Part shown: positions 1-5,331 of the stretch, piece after piece
Numbering within the stretch: the first letter of the stretch is position 1
How the letters are laid out: the number at the start of each line of letters is the position of its first letter
Assembly (NCBI GenBank): GCA_964388985.1
Contig: CAYMCJ010000049.1
Coordinates: 1 to 8,196 of the forward strand
DNA length: 8,196 bases
Direction of reading: 5' to 3'
Source: CAYMCJ01 sp964388985
GTDB taxonomy: Bacteria > Patescibacteriota > Patescibacteriia > Patescibacteriales > CAYMCJ01
Notes under the pieces: generated by a model
The model's input: the letters and a program-made list of their open reading frames with translations, nothing else
What the model was told of the DNA's origin: nothing
Databases searched by the model: none
Translations under genes and position numbers: made by a program

Positions 1-32
1 ACGCTTGCCTCTTCTTCCGAATTTATCAATAG

Positions 33-62
33 TAGATTCCGGCTCGGAGGCCGGAATGACAG
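33..62. repeat. dispersed palindromic repeat, copy 1
   Basis: TTCCGGC (37-43) and GCCGGAA (50-56) form a perfect 7-bp stem with a 6-nt loop. The element begins with TAGATTC and ends with GGAATGACA. The same kind of ends (GAGATTC and GAATGACA) bracket a second element at 830-872, so this is probably one family with a variable centre. Such elements are common between genes in CPR and other draft genomes. Confidence 0.55.
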
Positions 63-136
63 AATTGGTAGATTCAGAGGAAGAAAATCCCGCATTGTCT
101 AAAGAAAGTGCGGGGTAAAAATCTTTTCGCTGATTT

Positions 137-178
137 GGGGGAAATTAAAATCCCCCTAACCCCCTTTATTAAAGGGGG
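137..178. repeat. G-run/C-run palindromic repeat
   Basis: GGGGG at 137-141 faces CCCCC at 152-156, and CCCCCTTT at 160-167 faces AAAGGGGG at 171-178 around a 3-nt loop. The C-run at 152-156 could instead pair with the last G-run, so two folds compete. The motif resembles a widespread bacterial intergenic repeat. No coding sequence overlaps it. Confidence 0.55.
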
Positions 179-201
179 TAATATTAAAAATCGGGGAAAG
201 T

Positions 202-277
202 GCCCAGATACACAAAGTTTATAATCGGCGCGAAATCATGCTAATCGCGCTAAAAACTTTTGTATCTGGGCTTTTTT
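202..277 (+). terminator. long two-part hairpin with T6 tail
   Basis: The left arm at 202-220 (GCCCAGATACACAAAGTTT) pairs with 254-271, with a single bulge. An inner stem, GCGCGA (228-233) with TCGCGC (245-250), extends it. Six T follow at 272-277, which is the form of an intrinsic terminator on the plus strand. It is larger than a usual terminator. Since no plus-strand gene is visible before it, it may end a transcript from outside the window, or act as an attenuator or small RNA ahead of the gene at 375. Confidence 0.7.
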
Positions 278-310
278 GTTGTTATTTATAAAGATATTAA
301 CAATTAGTTG

Positions 311-359
311 ATCCGCCAATCTGCCTGGCGGCAGGGCGGATGTCTGGCTCGCACGCCAG
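311..359. repeat. double hairpin just before the gene at 375
   Basis: ATCCGCC (311-317) pairs with GGCGGAT (335-341), with a nested TGCC/GGCA stem at 322-333. A second stem, CTGGC (344-348) with GCCAG (355-359), follows. The second stem ends four bases before the AGGAGG ribosome site. It looks like a dispersed GC-rich repeat that has landed in the 5' leader; it could affect ribosome access. Confidence 0.5.
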
Positions 360-374
360 CCAAAGGAGGAGAAA

Positions 375-755
375 ATGAAAAAGGTTTTGTGGATCAGCCG
401 TCATCCGATGCATGGCATTCAAATTTGCGCTTTGCAAAGGATGTTTGGCGCTGATGTTAAACTGGTTAGCGATACGCGGCCGTTTGACTCAGCGGAAAAA
501 ATCGTGGAGCGGTTCCGCAAGGGCGGTTTTGATGATGTAATCGTTGTTGCGCCTTTATCCGTTTTAACTCGCATGGTAGATCTCGGACTTCGTCCTCTTT
601 GGAGCGAGGCAGAGATTGTTTCGCGCGAGCGCGCGGATTGGAACGTACGAGATCGATTTTATCGGTTTACCCGTTTCCGAAGGGTTCGTCGGTTGGTTTT
701 AGAGTTTGACGAACTCGGACCGGAAGCTGTGCGAAAAGACACAGACACGGTTTAA
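375..755 (+). CDS. hypothetical protein, 126 aa, alpha/beta-like
   Basis: I do not recognise a named family. The ATG is supported by a perfect AGGAGG at 364-369 with 5-nt spacing. The N-terminus (MKKVLWISRHP) reads as a first beta strand, followed by a helix (residues about 14-24), a second strand (DVKLVSD), a helix, a third hydrophobic strand (DDVIVVAPL, about 53-61) and a helix. This pattern suits a small Rossmann-like domain. The C-terminal third is very rich in Arg and aromatic residues (RFYRFTRFRRVRR, about 94-106) and could bind nucleic acid. There is no signal peptide or membrane segment, so it should be cytoplasmic. A perfect hairpin lies 21 nt after the stop, so it is probably transcribed alone. 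The strong ribosome site and higher GC differ from the sec genes. Small CRISPR-neighbourhood proteins have a loosely similar layout, but no CRISPR array is present, so I do not assign that. Confidence 0.8.
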   Translation: MKKVLWISRHPMHGIQICALQRMFGADVKLVSDTRPFDSAEKIVERFRKGGFDDVIVVAPLSVLTRMVDLGLRPLWSEAEIVSRERADWNVRDRFYRFTRFRRVRRLVLEFDELGPEAVRKDTDTV

Positions 756-776
756 ACCAAAAGCAGAGCCGTAACC

Positions 777-814
777 AGGGAGTGGAAAATTTTATTTACA
801 ATTTTCCACTCCCT
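777..814. terminator. perfect 15-bp hairpin after the gene at 375
   Basis: AGGGAGTGGAAAATT (777-791) pairs perfectly with AATTTTCCACTCCCT (800-814) around an 8-nt loop. The position, 21 nt past the stop codon, suggests transcription termination or mRNA end protection. There is no T-run on either side, so it is not a classical intrinsic terminator and may be a dispersed repeat. Confidence 0.55.
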
Positions 815-829
815 ACCCTTAATATTAAT

Positions 830-872
830 GAGATTCTATCACTACGCTAACGCTTCGTTCCAGAATGACAAA
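830..872. repeat. dispersed palindromic repeat, copy 2
   Basis: The element runs from GAGATTC to GAATGACAA, like the ends of the element at 33-62. ATTCT (833-837) and AGAAT (862-866) form the outer pair, and AACG-CTT-CGTT (849-859) forms an inner hairpin. No gene overlaps it. Confidence 0.5.
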
Positions 873-884
873 TAAACGTCTAAG

Positions 885-1054
885 TCCTAAAAATAATATT
901 AGGAGTTAATTGTAGACGAAAATTCTTCTATAATTAACTCCTAGTATGCGCATATTAGGATACAAATTAGAAATGCTGCCCGCCAGTAAGTTCTAATTTA
1001 GCCCGCTTCATATGAAGCCGGTTATCCATTTCGCTAATCTCCCAGTTAGCGAAA
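885..1054 (+). promoter_or_regulatory. chain of hairpins forming a structured leader
   Basis: Four stem-loops stand in a row directly before the gene at 1071: TAGGAGTTAATT (900-911) with 932-943, 12 bp; AAATTAGAA (964-972) with TTCTAATTT (991-999), 9 bp; the perfect palindrome GCTTCATATGAAGC (1005-1018); and TTTCGCTAA (1029-1037) with TTAGCGAAA (1046-1054), 9 bp. TCCTA at 885-889 can also pair with TAGGA at 900-904, which would break the first stem. The ribosome site AAGGAGG (1057-1063) begins three bases after the last stem. This is the layout of a cis-regulatory leader, but it matches no riboswitch class I know, and it could be a set of dispersed repeats. Confidence 0.5.
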
Positions 1055-1070
1055 AAAAGGAGGAAAAACT

Positions 1071-1510
1071 ATGGGAAAATTCTTAATCGCCGTTTTGGCC
1101 TTGGCGATGGTATTTATCGCAGGGCCGGCCATGGCGGAAGAAAAAATGGGCTTTTTTTCCCAAGAGATGAATTCGAGGATCTGGTCCGTATCCTCGATGG
1201 GATTAAGGCTCAAAAGCCTTCCGACTCCATCGTGGAGCAAAACTCCATGTATCTCGATTTCCAGCAGATTATCGCTGAAATCGAGGAGCGGAAGGCAATT
1301 TCCCCTTCCCTAGAGGAAAAGAAACGTTTCTCCATCATCCAAGAGAAGATGAGAGTAATCGTTTCCGGTCCTCATTGTGAGGGAGGGAGGAAATTAGAGA
1401 GGATAAAAAAAATCCTCTCTCCACCGCCCGATCAGGGGTGGGCCGATGGCTTTAAGAAGGCTCGAAAGACCCTTGAGGAGGGGAAAATGCCTGCTCCCGC
1501 AGTTAAGTAG
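1071..1510 (+). CDS. small secreted protein, frame broken at a T7 run
   Basis: I do not recognise the family. The ATG has a strong AAGGAGG site at 1057-1063 with 7-nt spacing. The first 22 residues are a clear signal peptide (Lys at position 3, a hydrophobic core LIAVLALAMVFIAG, then AMA before EE), so the product should be exported, presumably by the Sec system. In the starting frame the protein soon becomes Ser/Pro/Arg-rich and stops at 1313, which looks non-coding. The -1 frame is open from the signal peptide region to the stop at 1508-1510 and reads as a normal charged, helical protein (DEFEDLVRILDGIKAQK and onwards). Joining the frames at the seven T of 1152-1158 gives about 146 aa. A GTG at 1232 could start the second frame but has no ribosome site. 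The cause may be an assembly indel, a real mutation, or slippage at the T-run. The mature part has one Cys and no visible catalytic motif. Confidence 0.65.
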
Positions 1511-1803
1511 CCGCGGTAATTAAAAACTTCGGCGGAGAACAGTTAATCTTCGTCGTCAAAGGGGATCCTCCAGAACCGTAAAATGCAAAGCACTAAAAGC
1601 TTTGCCCTTAAAAGACGCAAGGTCTTAAGAGGTAGGATAAAAGAGGGCGATACCGGAAAACAAAAAACTGATTTAAGGGGAGGAAAAGATTAGCTTATCT
1701 TTAACCTCCCCGCCTTTTCCAATATCGCAAACATCGGGTTTGCGGTTTTGGAGAAGAGAGTTTAAAAAATAAGATACAAACAAAATAAACAAAAATATTT
1801 TAA
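1511..1803. other. non-coding stretch with several hairpins
   Basis: I see no credible gene. Stems are GCAAAGC (1585-1591) with GCTTTGC (1599-1605); AAGAC-GCAAG-GTCTT (1612-1626); GGGGAGG (1677-1683) with CCTCCCC (1705-1711), extended inside by AAAGAT/ATCTTT; and CGCAAAC (1726-1732) with GTTTGCG (1738-1744). The third may end transcription of the secreted protein gene, although only CCTTTT follows it. The rest, from about 1747, is A-rich and plain. Confidence 0.5.
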
Positions 1804-1911
1804 AACCAGCGGTAATCCGCAGGGCAGGGAAAGCAACGGGCGCATTTTTAATTCTCTCTCCTAAAAGGCGCTTTGGCTTTTCGCTAAATGCTCTGCGGAT
1901 TTCCGTTGGTT
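1804..1911. repeat. long imperfect hairpin of about 108 nt
   Basis: The left arm AACCAGCGGTAATCCGCAG (1804-1822) pairs with 1893-1911, with two mismatches in 19. Inside, GAAAGC (1829-1834) can pair with a GCTTTTC further in, and GCGC faces GCGC, leaving a pyrimidine-rich loop. T-rich sequence follows the right arm on the plus strand. It could be a miniature inverted-repeat element, a small RNA or an oversized terminator. A minus-strand open frame runs through it but is best explained by the symmetry. Confidence 0.55.
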
Positions 1912-1923
1912 TTTTATTAAAAT

Positions 1924-1961
1924 AAAAAAATCTTATCATAAAATTTTGATAAGATTTTTTT
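1924..1961. terminator. bidirectional intrinsic terminator
   Basis: Seven A followed by TCTTATCA (1924-1938) pair perfectly with TGATAAGA plus T-run (1947-1961), a 15-bp stem with an 8-nt loop. It has a T7 end on both strands. It lies 23 nt past the stop of the minus-strand gene at 1985-2224, which it should terminate, and it also blocks read-through from the left. Confidence 0.85.
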
Positions 1962-1984
1962 GGTTGTATATGAAGAAATTAAAA

Positions 1985-2224
1985 TTATAAAGAAGTTTGT
2001 TTAAGGTTAAGATGCTGTTCAATCCTTGTAATTCTCTGTTCAAAACGGTTATGAGCGGCCTGATTTGAAACAAAGGCATGCTCAATAATATCAAGTTTAT
2101 GTACGACCGCGTCAATAGCGTTCATAACATCATTATGTTCAACTTTAGTTACCATTTCATTTCTAACTTTTTTTAAGTCATCTTTGGTGGCTAGTTTATT
2201 AAATTGTTCCAGAGTTATAGTCAT
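1985..2224 (-). CDS. hypothetical helical protein, 79 aa
   Basis: The product is short, charged and almost free of Pro and Gly, so it should be helical throughout. It starts MTITLEQFNKLATKDDLKKV and continues with heptad-like spacing of Ile, Leu, Val and Met (for example NAIDAVVHKLDIIEHAF and RITRIEQHLNL), which suggests a coiled coil that pairs with itself or a partner. There is no signal peptide, membrane segment or catalytic motif. I know of similar short coiled-coil proteins in CPR genomes but no assigned function. A promoter lies upstream (2250-2277) and a perfect terminator just downstream, so it forms a complete single-gene unit facing away from secA. There is no Shine-Dalgarno site before the ATG, as for the sec genes. 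Confidence 0.8.
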   Translation of the reverse strand: MTITLEQFNKLATKDDLKKVRNEMVTKVEHNDVMNAIDAVVHKLDIIEHAFVSNQAAHNRFEQRITRIEQHLNLKQTSL

Positions 2225-2249
2225 ATTATTAAGTAAATTATATATTAGT

Positions 2250-2277
2250 AGTATAACATATTAAAGAAATTTAGCAA
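2250..2277 (-). promoter_or_regulatory. sigma-70-like promoter for the 79-aa gene
   Basis: Read on the minus strand, TTGCTA (2277-2272) is a plausible -35 box and TATACT (2255-2250) a good -10 box, with a 16-nt spacer. Transcription would start near 2243, giving a leader of about 20 nt. An alternative TATAAT-like box at 2242-2237 is too near the start codon. Confidence 0.55.
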
Positions 2278-2278
2278 G

Positions 2279-2307
2279 TTGCTTTTTTTATTAATATTTA
2301 CTATAAT
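2279..2307 (+). promoter_or_regulatory. sigma-70-like promoter for secA
   Basis: TTGCTT (2279-2284) and a consensus TATAAT (2302-2307) are separated by 17 nt, the ideal spacing. The start would be near 2314, so the repeat at 2311-2377 would form most of the leader. The -35 box faces that of the minus-strand promoter, and together they make the palindrome AGCAA-G-TTGCT (2273-2283). This promoter may drive the whole secA-secD-secF cluster. Confidence 0.6.
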
Positions 2308-2310
2308 GTT

Positions 2311-2377
2311 TACACGAATTAAATACACGAAAATAACGAAAATTCGTTTTTTTCGTTTTTATTCGTTAAATTAGTGT
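2311..2377. repeat. imperfect inverted repeat in the secA leader
   Basis: CACGAATTAAATACACG and the following A-rich arm face a T-rich arm ending TTCGTTAAATTAGTG around a T-run at about 2347-2353. The 12-mer ACACGAAAATAA at 2325-2336 recurs inside secA at 5090-5101. The element ends eight bases before the chosen secA ATG, where a ribosome site would normally be. Confidence 0.5.
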
Positions 2378-2384
2378 TTTGTTT

Positions 2385-5213
2385 ATGTCAATATTAACTA
2401 AAATTTTAGGCGACCCGAATGAAAAGATTATTAAGGCAATGGAGCCGATTGTTAAGGAAATTAATGAGTTGGAACCCAGGTTTGCCAAGATGAGCAATGA
2501 GGAATTGCGAAAGATGACCAAAGTTTTTAGAGATAAATTGGGTATTGCTACGGATAAGAATAGAGAAATTGACAAAGAAAATTCCAAATCCAAAATTCCA
2601 AATTCCAAACAAATTCAAAATAATAATGACCAAAATTCAAAACTTGACGGTTTGTTGCCAAAGGCGTTTGCGGTAGTCAGGGAAACAGCCAAGAGAGTTT
2701 TGGGGCAAAGGCATTATGACGTGCAGTTGATGGGCGGCATTGTTTTACATCGCGGACAGATTACGGAAATGAAAACCGGAGAAGGAAAAACTTTGGTAGC
2801 GACTTTGGCTGCTTATTTAAATGCTTTAACCGGACAAGGGGTTCATGTTATTACGGTTAACGATTATTTGGCGCGCCGGGACGCCGGCTGGATGGGCGTA
2901 GTTTATCACAGCTTGGGAATAAGTACGGGCGTGATTGTGCATGAAGCGGCCTACATTTATGACCCAGCCGCAAATTTAGAAGAAGAAAAGGATGAAAAAT
3001 TAAAGCATTTCAGGAAAGTTGAACGCCGGGAAGCTTACGAGGCTGATATTACTTACGGCACCAATAATGAATTTGGTTTTGATTATCTGCGCGATAATAT
3101 GGCGCCCAGCTTAGACAGATGCGTTCAGCGCGAATTAAATTATGCCATTGTTGACGAAATAGATTCCATTTTAATTGACGAAGCCCGGACGCCTTTAATA
3201 ATTTCCGCGCCGGCCGAAGAGTCAACCGATAGATATTATAAATTTTCGCAATTGGTCCAACGTTTAAAGGAAAATGAAGATTATAATGTTGACGAGAAAA
3301 TGCGGGCGGCGACTTTAACTGAAGTCGGAATAACCAAGATGGAAAAATGGCTTGATGTAGATAATATTTATGTCAGCGGCGGAGTGCGGGAAGTGCATCA
3401 CATTGAACAGGCTTTAAAAGCGTTTGTTTTATTTAAACGTGATAAGGATTATGTAGTTAAGGAAGGGCAAATTATCATTGTTGATGAATTTACCGGGCGG
3501 CTTATGCCGGGTCGGCGTTATAGCGAGGGTTTGCATCAGGCCATTGAAGCCAAAGAGGGGGTGGCAGTCCAGCGCGAGTCGCAGACTTTGGCTACAATTA
3601 CTTTTCAAAATTATTTTCGGCTTTACAATAAATTATCCGGCATGACCGGCACGGCCGTAACCGAGGCCGAGGAATTTTCAAAAATTTATAATTTAGAGAC
3701 GATAATTATACCTACCAATAAACCGATGATAAGGCAAGACTTGAATGATTTAATTTATCGGATGGAAACAGGCAAGTTTAAAGCCGTAATTGAAGACGTG
3801 AAAGAGAGAAATAAAAAGGGCCAGCCGGTTTTGGTTGGTACGATTTCCATTGAAAAAAATGAGTTATTGGTTGCTATGATGGAGCGCGAGGGTTTACATC
3901 CGGAAATTTTAAACGCAAAAAATCATGCTCGCGAAGCGCAGATAATCGCTCAGGCTGGTAAAGCCGGAGCAATAACCATTGCCACTAACATGGCCGGTCG
4001 GGGAGTGGATATTGTACTTGGCGGCAGCCCCATGGACAAGACAGAACAGAAAAAAGTAATTGAGTTGGGCGGTTTGCATATAATTGGCACCGAGCGGCAC
4101 GAATCCAGGCGGATTGATAATCAATTAAGGGGTCGGGCCGGTCGTCAGGGCGACCCTGGCTCATCGCAGTTTTATATATCAACNNNNNNNNNNNNNNNNN
4201 NNNNNNNNNNNNNNNNNNNNNNNNNNNNNNNNNNNNNNNNNNNNNNNNNNNNNNNNNNNNNNNNNNNNNNNNNNNNNNNNNNNATATTAAAGAGGGCGCA
4301 AGAGGGCGAAGAGGGCAAGAGAAGGGAAGAAGGGAAAGACTCCCAAATATCCAATATCCAATATCCAATATCCAAACAATTTCAAAATGAAAAAATTTCT
4401 AAATATGATAATGAGAAAGTAAAATCTCTTTCCGAAATTATTTTTAATATGGTGGAGAATGAGATTGAGCAGGTAGTTAGTTTTCATACCTCAACGGAAA
4501 ATATTAAAGATTGGAACATTGAAGAAATTGAGCAGGTGGCGGCAACGATTTTTCCGATTACAAATAAATTAAAAACAGATTTATCCGAAATTGCCGGCGA
4601 AAACGGTAAGCTTGATAAAGCGAGAGCCAGGACCAAGATAATAGAGCATCTGATAAAATTAGCCAAAGATAGTTATGGAGAAATGAAAGTTAGGGCAGGA
4701 GAGGCTGGTTTTAATTGGACAGAGATAGAAAAGGCGGTTTTAATAAGGTCAATTGATACGCTTTGGATTGAGCATCTTGAAGCCATGGCGCATATGCGCC
4801 AGGGTATAGGTTTAAGAGGGTATGGGCAGAAAGATCCTTTGGTGGAATATAAAAAAGAAGCTTATGGTTTGTACAATGAATTAAATAATTTAATTCAGAA
4901 GCAGGTTGTCTATTCAATATTTAAGGTGGCTGACATAGGGCAATTTAGAGCTCCTGATTTAACCCAAAGAGCTAAACATTACAGCGCTCCGGCTAAGACT
5001 ATGGATAGCGGGACCGGTTCTTTTTCCGGGTTTAAGGCGGCGACGGATGGCAGTGAATCAAGAACAGTTAAAAACACAAAAGCACGAGAACACGAAAATA
5101 ATACAAATTTAATTCGTGAGAAAGTTAAAGATGAGAAAGGGGAAAAAGTCGGGCGCAACGACCCTTGCCCGTGTGGGTCGGGGAAGAAGTTTAAGAAATG
5201 TTGCGGAAAGTAG
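2385..5213 (+). CDS. secA: protein translocase subunit SecA (internal N gap)
   Basis: SecA is the cytoplasmic ATPase that drives preproteins through SecYEG. I chose ATG 2385 because MSILTKILGDPNEK matches the family N-terminus; a TTG at 2379 would add two residues. Neither has a Shine-Dalgarno site. Visible motifs: Walker A KTGEGKT (130-136), Walker B DEID (257-260), YGTNNEFGFDYLRDNM, FTGRLMPGRRYSEG (about 369-382), MAGRGVD (536-542), the RGRAGRQGD end of motor domain 2 (about 581-589), the helical scaffold/wing part with IRSIDTLWIEHLEAM, and a C-terminal zinc-binding SEC-C tail (CPCGSGKKFKKCC). The NBD1 region has the longer form seen in Chloroflexi and CPR (GVIVHEAAYIYDP). A 100-N gap (4184-4283) removes the start of the helical scaffold. 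Three repeat-derived insertions lie at residues about 65-87, 636-668 and 895-912. SecD follows after 118 nt. Confidence 0.97.
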   Translation: MSILTKILGDPNEKIIKAMEPIVKEINELEPRFAKMSNEELRKMTKVFRDKLGIATDKNREIDKENSKSKIPNSKQIQNNNDQNSKLDGLLPKAFAVVRETAKRVLGQRHYDVQLMGGIVLHRGQITEMKTGEGKTLVATLAAYLNALTGQGVHVITVNDYLARRDAGWMGVVYHSLGISTGVIVHEAAYIYDPAANLEEEKDEKLKHFRKVERREAYEADITYGTNNEFGFDYLRDNMAPSLDRCVQRELNYAIVDEIDSILIDEARTPLIISAPAEESTDRYYKFSQLVQRLKENEDYNVDEKMRAATLTEVGITKMEKWLDVDNIYVSGGVREVHHIEQALKAFVLFKRDKDYVVKEGQIIIVDEFTGRLMPGRRYSEGLHQAIEAKEGVAVQRESQTLATITFQNYFRLYNKLSGMTGTAVTEAEEFSKIYNLETIIIPTNKPMIRQDLNDLIYRMETGKFKAVIEDVKERNKKGQPVLVGTISIEKNELLVAMMEREGLHPEILNAKNHAREAQIIAQAGKAGAITIATNMAGRGVDIVLGGSPMDKTEQKKVIELGGLHIIGTERHESRRIDNQLRGRAGRQGDPGSSQFYISXXXXXXXXXXXXXXXXXXXXXXXXXXXXXXXXXXILKRAQEGEEGKRREEGKDSQISNIQYPISKQFQNEKISKYDNEKVKSLSEIIFNMVENEIEQVVSFHTSTENIKDWNIEEIEQVAATIFPITNKLKTDLSEIAGENGKLDKARARTKIIEHLIKLAKDSYGEMKVRAGEAGFNWTEIEKAVLIRSIDTLWIEHLEAMAHMRQGIGLRGYGQKDPLVEYKKEAYGLYNELNNLIQKQVVYSIFKVADIGQFRAPDLTQRAKHYSAPAKTMDSGTGSFSGFKAATDGSESRTVKNTKAREHENNTNLIREKVKDEKGEKVGRNDPCPCGSGKKFKKCCGK
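2578..2643. repeat. in-frame repeat insertion 1 in secA
   Basis: Short AATTCCAAA-type units are repeated, then TCCAAACAAATTCAAAAT (2604-2621). The translation is Asn/Ser/Lys/Gln-rich (NSKSKIPNSKQIQN). In other SecA proteins this place, between the N-terminal helices and PKAFAVVRE, is a short loop, so about 25 residues look added. The frame is kept. The 18-mer recurs with one change at 4371-4388. Confidence 0.7.
4184..4283. other. scaffold gap of exactly 100 N inside secA
   Basis: The sequence breaks after QFYIS and resumes at ILKRAQEGEE. In E. coli SecA about 76 residues lie between the matching points, so about 229 nt should be missing. The round 100 is therefore probably a placeholder. It removes the conserved segment around NFDIRK and LEYDDV. 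Repeats directly after the gap may have stopped the assembler. Confidence 0.9.
4289..4388. repeat. in-frame repeat insertion 2 in secA
   Basis: Two parts. First, four imperfect 10-nt units of the AGAGGGCGAA kind (4291-4330) encode an Arg/Glu/Gly/Lys stretch. Then CCAATAT heptads (three exact at 4351-4371, one looser before) run into TCCAAACAATTTCAAAAT (4371-4388). That 18-mer differs at one base from 2604-2621 and is read in the same phase (SKQFQN against SKQIQN). It lies in the helical scaffold, where other SecA proteins have no such stretch. Confidence 0.7.
5066..5120. repeat. in-frame repeat insertion 3 in the SecA C-terminal linker
   Basis: ACACAAAAGCACGAGAACACG and following bases encode KNTKAREHENNTNLIRE. 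The 12-mer ACACGAAAATAA (5090-5101) equals 2325-2336 in the repeat upstream of secA, and AATTCGTG matches the same ACACGAATT type in reverse. The C-terminal linker of SecA is variable, so it tolerates such additions. Confidence 0.55.
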
Positions 5214-5227
5214 GTGCCAGGTGTTAG

Positions 5228-5248
5228 TTATTGGTTATTGGTTGTTGG
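5228..5248. repeat. heptad repeat between secA and secD
   Basis: TTATTGG occurs twice and TTGTTGG once in tandem (5228-5248). In reverse complement it reads CCAATAA, close to the CCAATAT heptads inside secA at 4351-4371. The rest of the 118-nt spacer is T-rich, with no clear terminator or ribosome site. Confidence 0.55.
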
Positions 5249-5331
5249 GTAAAAATTTGCATTTTATTTTTTTTTATTTTAAGATATGTTTATAAGTATT
5301 AGTAATTATAAGTTGGGAATTACTATTTTTT

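Larger units (their letters stand above)
1..201. other. repeat-rich non-coding stretch
   Basis: I see no gene here. The stretch is a series of short inverted repeats: one at 37-56, a CCCGCA/TGCGGG stem at 89-94 and 109-114, and G/C-run palindromes at 137-178. None is followed by a T-run, so they look like dispersed repeats rather than terminators. The 3' end of an upstream gene could lie before the window. Confidence 0.6.

Noticed and set aside
375..755. CRISPR-associated or defence role for the 126-aa protein
   Set aside because: Only a loose resemblance in layout; there is no array, effector or toxin partner nearby.
1232..1510. Separate gene starting at GTG 1232
   Set aside because: No ribosome site, and the same frame is open and protein-like well upstream, joining naturally to the signal peptide at 1071.
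1585..1660. Possible c-di-GMP (GEMM) riboswitch, from ACGCAA and GGTAGG...TACC
   Set aside because: Only fragments match; the order of stems and the conserved GGGCAAACC segment are missing, and no gene follows on the plus strand.
1673..1939. Minus-strand open frame of 88 codons with a hydrophobic stretch
   Set aside because: Its ATG lies in the loop of the terminator at 1924-1961 and the frame runs through the long hairpin at 1804-1911; it has no ribosome site and reads as a by-product of the inverted repeats.
2379..2384. TTG start for secA two codons upstream
   Set aside because: ATG 2385 gives the usual SecA N-terminus, and the TTG has no ribosome site to favour it.
4341..4380. CRISPR-like array
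   Set aside because: The units are 7-nt tandem repeats without spacers, and no cas gene is present.
4284..4440. SecA being a broken gene after the gap
   Set aside because: After the repeat-derived stretch the frame continues through the conserved scaffold helix and the SEC-C zinc tail without a stop.
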